Source: Conidiobolus incongruus B7586
Taxonomy: Eukaryota; Entomophthoromycota; Entomophthoromycetes; Entomophthorales; Conidiobolaceae
Reading direction: 5' to 3'
NCBI GenBank assembly: GCA_000697335.1
Contig: JNEM01014629.1
Span: forward strand, 1-13,240
DNA length: 13,240 bases
In this document: positions 9,675 to 13,240 of the stretch, in pieces
How the letters are laid out: each line of letters starts with the position of its first letter
How positions within the stretch are numbered: position 1 is the first letter of the stretch
Position numbers and translations under genes: made by a program
Notes under the pieces: model-generated
What the model saw: the letters and a program-made list of their open reading frames with translations, nothing else
Database searches by the model: none
Told to the model about the DNA's origin: nothing

Positions 9675-11349
9675 ATGAGTTCAATACCTTGTAATAACTG
9701 TCGAAGATCTAAAAAGAAGTGTGACCGAGGGTCACCTTGCTCAAGGTGTAAATCCCAACATGTGGAATGTATCTATAACCAAGTGAATCTCTACAAGAGG
9801 GGTGGTACTACAAAAGTAGCCAAAATGCTTGCTAGGGCAGATAGATTGGAGAGTTTATTAAAGGAAGCGCTTAAAGCTGATGCCAAATTACCCGATATGG
9901 ACATTAATACACTAATCGATCATTGGAATAATATCAAATTAGAAATGACATTGTATACAGACTTGAACTTACCTTTGGCAATAGCTTGGTTCCAAATTGA
10001 GGATTCTATACCTTTTATTGTTGCTAAACAGCCTACATTGGTAAAACGTCCAAGTAAGTGTAAATTGAATTATTATTTAATGATTACTAATCGTTCTACT
10101 AGGTAGCTATCAAGATTATTTAATGTTGTTGAACTTGTACATAACTTACTTACATCCTCTATTCCCATTTATTAACCCTCAAAAGCTTCGACTATTTTTG
10201 GACTTAGTTCAATTTGATAACCCTCTACTAACTTCAGTGTTATGCCGTGCTCAGATCTTGTGGTTCGCAATGAACAATTACGAAATACCTAATTTAGAAG
10301 AGATGGAATTTTATAGGCTGACGATAACAAATGTAATACAACATGAAGCTACTCTCAGTTTGGAAATAATTCAGACGTATATAAATTTGATATTATTAGA
10401 GTTACATCAAAGGTCACCCACTGCTGCGAGTAAACATCTGACACAGGCTGTTTACAAAAGTCACCAGTTGGATCTTCATAATGTCGTGCCTACGCCATTT
10501 GATTTAGAATCTGAGGAAAAGGGAAGTGTCTGGAGCTTATTAAATTATTTAGACTTCCTCTGCCACTTATTCCTCAGACAACCTCGACTAATCCACACCG
10601 ATCCCACGTTAAATTTGAACTCCTATTTCTCCCAGTCGGATCTAGGTAAAGACCAAATCTTTTCGCAAGTCTCTTACCATATCATGTCGCAATATCAAGC
10701 CTCAGTCAAACTGAGTTGGGATTTCCCAAAAATTAAGAGAGAATTCCATCCTGATAGAATTTCAGAATCCACAATTCTTCATCTTATCGAAGTACTTTCC
10801 AGAGCTCAGACCTTTATGAGTCTACATGTGGACGATGAAAAACTCAAACTAGTGAATTCACAATCATCCACAGCACATTTGGGATACTTGTCAATCTTCG
10901 TCAAATGCTGTATGCTAATTATTGACTTATGCGAATTGTTGACTCGCTACTACCAAGGCCAGCCTGAAATAAGCCTGAAATACCGCAAAACGCAGCATGA
11001 ATGCTCACTCAATCTCATCGAAACTTTATTTCCCCAACTCATATTCCCCAACGCCCAAAATCTAAAATTTTTCGAATATATCGATCCTATCTTTCCCCAG
11101 GGTGCTTTTCACGCTTGTAAGATTTTATTGGAGGATAATGTATCATTAAATCGACAGTATTTTGGTTTGAGTTACAAGCTCTGTGTCCAAAGTACCAAAC
11201 TCTTCAGATGCAACTGGCTCATGATGAAGTATTTTGAGAGGTTTAAGGAGCATCCTTACCTTATTCAACTCAACAAGGAACTGGAAGCAGAGGATAGTTA
11301 TTTATCACCGTCGTCCTCCTCTTCTTCCGAGCAGAGTAGTAGTCTTTAA
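9675..11349 (+). CDS. Paralog C: Zn2Cys6 fungal-specific transcription factor with Ser-rich tail, two exons, 541 aa
   Basis: Predicted nuclear DNA-binding regulator with unknown targets. Exon 1 is 9675-10053 and exon 2 is 10103-11349 (TAA stop). The intact zinc cluster has cysteines at 6, 9, 16, 22, 25 and 32 with basic loop RRSKKK. It is followed by a coiled-coil-like KVAKMLARADRLESLLKEAL and the family linker IDHWNNIKLEM and AWFQIEDSIPFIV. The fungal transcription-factor domain begins at LLNLYITYLHPLFPFINPQ near residue 135, has ASKHL...LDLHN at 235-253 and ends around DPIFPQGAFHAC (454-465) and following helices. Only C has a C-terminal serine-rich tail, residues 528-541, written with mixed Ser codons (TCG, TCC, TCT, AGT); it could be a phosphorylation or activation segment. 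Its DNA-binding exon shares a silent-site-identical block with A. B lies upstream on the same strand. Confidence 0.93.
10054..10102 (+). other. Spliceosomal intron of paralog C (49 nt, phase 1)
   Basis: The donor is GTAAGT, a branch-like TACTAAT lies at 10085-10091 and the acceptor is CTAG at 10102. A second AG follows four bases later, but using it would shift the frame into an early stop, whereas the first AG restores SSYQDYL in line with A and B. Unspliced, translation would run 143 residues and stop at the junction. Confidence 0.9.
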
Positions 11350-12156
11350 CGTTTATGGGATTTAATAATGAGTTTTTTATAAACTAAGTTGCTACTGTAT
11401 TTTTTAAAGAAATCAAGGCAAGTATAATAAATGCTTTTTGTATTCAATCAATGTATAAATACTAAAATATGTACTAAGAATATTTTCATTGAACATTATT
11501 ATCAAAGAATTAACATATCAACAATTTTTAACTATGTATTATTACCTCAGCATTGAAGAAATGAGAAATTTTTTAATATCCGATCTTTCAAAGATATTAT
11601 TAGTTTCAGAAAAAATATATAAAATAAGAAAATAAATAATTTTAGATTATATATAAATAAAATTTTTTGATTAAAAAATTAACTTTTAAAATTTATTTTA
11701 TATTTTAAGAATGTTTAAATTAAAAAGTGATTTTTAAAATATCAAGACTAACAAAAATATTGTGTTTACTTAGCTCTAGCAACCAAGAATAATATTCACT
11801 TATTTTAATAAATAATTGCAAAATAACTATATCAGGAATAACTTTATATGAAAGTATAGTTTGTAACTTAAAAATCTTTTAATCATTGAGGTAAAAATTA
11901 AATTAAAATATATAATCAAATATAATATTATATTTTTAAATAAAGTATAGTCTTGAGCTATAATAATGTAATATAGAGGTAATATAATCTAACTCTATAG
12001 TTTTATTTTATAAGTGTTATATTATAGTTTTTTTATATTTAATATTGAAATATTATTTAATTTAATTTGTTTTTCTTAAATAAATAATATTTTGTGTTAA
12101 GAAACTAATTTTTTAAATTCTTATATATATTTCTATATAATTCAATTAATTATAAA

Positions 12157-12200
12157 TTATATAATTAATTTATACTTATATAACTAAATTAATTATATAA
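12157..12200. repeat. Inverted repeat, 16-bp all-A/T arms, 12-bp spacer
   Basis: Arms at 12157-12172 and 12185-12200 are perfect reverse complements made only of A and T. A second, overlapping palindrome (10-bp arms) runs from 12145 to 12169. The DNA could extrude as a hairpin. Such palindromes also arise by chance or slippage in DNA this AT-rich. Confidence 0.6.
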
Positions 12201-12307
12201 ATAACATGGAATTATTAAATAAACTAGGTTTTTCTTTTTCTTCTTAATTTTTACTATTTTTTATTTTTATATTACTTTTAAGATTAAGATTATTTTTATT
12301 AATATTA

Positions 12308-12347
12308 TAGTATATTAACATTACTTAATATTAATATTAATATACTA
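12308..12347. repeat. Inverted repeat, 11-bp arms, 18-bp spacer
   Basis: TAGTATATTAA at 12308-12318 is the exact reverse complement of 12337-12347. It contains some G/C, unlike most palindromes here, but no coding sequence or target duplication accompanies it, so there is no reason to call it a mobile element end. Confidence 0.45.
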
Positions 12348-13240
12348 GTGATTTATTTTAATTGAAAGTTTAATTAAACTTTGTTTACATTTATACACTA
12401 TATTTTAAATTATCTTTTTATATTTTATATCATATTATTTTTATATTAAGAGTTTTTTATATTATATTGGTTTAACTATTATTATGTTTATATAAAAATA
12501 ATAATAATAAAATCATTAAAATCTTACTAGAAAATTAATAACTACTTGTATTAACTTTATTTATTATTATTTTAAATTTTATCTATAATTTATTTTATTT
12601 AAGCTTAATATTATATATTATACTATTACTAAAAAAAATTTTTTTATATTATTTTAATAATGATAATAATTTAATTACTAAGTGAATTTAAAACTTTAAT
12701 CTTTTAAAACTTATTATTTTTTAAAAAACTTATATTAAATAATTTTTAATTAAGATAAATATAACTTAAAAAGCTTAAATTTAATAAACTAATAACTTTA
12801 TTATTATTAATATATTAAATTACCTCTTTAATATTTTTAAAAACAAATTAACTATTTATAATAGTTTTAAAAAATTTTATAAGCTTAAAAATTACCTTAA
12901 AAATATAAAACATTATTTTAATTTAATTTTTAATAAAAATTTAAAAAATATCTTTAAATTAATTACTTTGATTTTAAAAAAATTTACTTATATTTAGTAG
13001 TTAATTTATTATAAGTTTAATCTTAAAAAATCTTTAAGAGGATAACTTATTATTAAAATATAAACTTTTAAACAATTAGAAAAAGTTTTTTAAAAAAGCA
13101 TTATTTAAAAAAATTAAGTTTAATTAATAAAAAAAAGTTTTTTTAACTTAAATAAAAAATTTTTATAAAGTAATTAATTAAGAGATCTAATGAAATATAT
13201 TTAAATATATTAAATTTTAATATAAAAAAATAAATTTATA

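Larger units (their letters stand above)
11350..13240. other. Extremely AT-rich gene-free right flank
   Basis: No gene on either strand. The first ~100 bp should be the 3' untranslated region of C; an AATAAA hexamer follows at about 11425. Beyond about 11900 the G+C content falls to roughly 10% in sampled lines, lower than the B-C spacer, with many A/T palindromes and homopolymer runs. This could be an AT-rich isochore, pericentromeric or end-of-contig DNA; nothing in the sequence decides between them. Confidence 0.55.

Noticed and set aside
10123-11349. Exon 2 of each paralog as a separate gene starting at its own internal codon
   Set aside because: Splicing at consensus sites joins it in frame to the zinc-cluster exon with the same YQDY junction in all three copies, and in A and B the apparent start of exon 2 would be TTG.
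12145-12347. A/T palindromes as terminal repeats of a transposon
   Set aside because: No transposase, target-site duplication or second copy is visible; they are explained by base composition.
11350-13240. Right flank as mitochondrial or linear plasmid DNA
   Set aside because: The same contiguous sequence carries nuclear-type transcription factors with spliceosomal introns, and no mitochondrial gene, rRNA or tRNA is visible.

Overview
The window looks like nuclear DNA of a very AT-rich fungus, most likely an ascomycete. Three features support this: all three genes encode Zn2Cys6 (Gal4-type binuclear cluster) transcription factors, a class essentially confined to fungi; each has one short spliceosomal intron (48-52 nt, GTAAGT/GTAAGA donor, TATTAAT/TACTAAT branch-like site, TAG acceptor); and coding DNA is about one third G+C while the DNA between genes is far lower, near 10% in places at the right end. 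CTG codons align with TTG/CTA/CTT/CTC leucine codons in the paralogs, so the CUG-Ser and CUG-Ala yeast codes are unlikely. I cannot name the genus.

Layout. 1-1541: AT-rich DNA without a recognisable gene. 1542-3221 (minus): paralog A, two exons, 543 aa. 3222-5112: divergent intergenic region shared by A and B, with a G+C-richer patch close to A and, 120-175 bp before B, an inverted pair of a 10-bp GATA-type word. 5113-6751 (plus): paralog B, 528 aa. 6752-9674: long AT-rich spacer with an (AT)12 tract, a cluster of CGG triplets, and the same inverted pair at nearly the same distance before C. 9675-11349 (plus): paralog C, 541 aa. 11350-13240: extremely AT-rich DNA with A/T palindromes and no gene.

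The three genes are one local duplication family. They share the start (Cys-6 cluster at residues 6-32), a short coiled-coil-like stretch, an unusually conserved linker, an intron at the same codon and phase, and the fungal transcription-factor (middle homology) domain. No target gene, transporter or enzyme lies between them. The most interesting signal is regulatory: the word CATCTGATAA occurs five times, four of them as two inverted pairs with 35- and 36-bp spacers in front of B and C. This suggests a conserved operator that was duplicated with the genes. A second signal is a 35-nt block of complete identity, silent sites included, in the DNA-binding region of A and C, which suggests local gene conversion.
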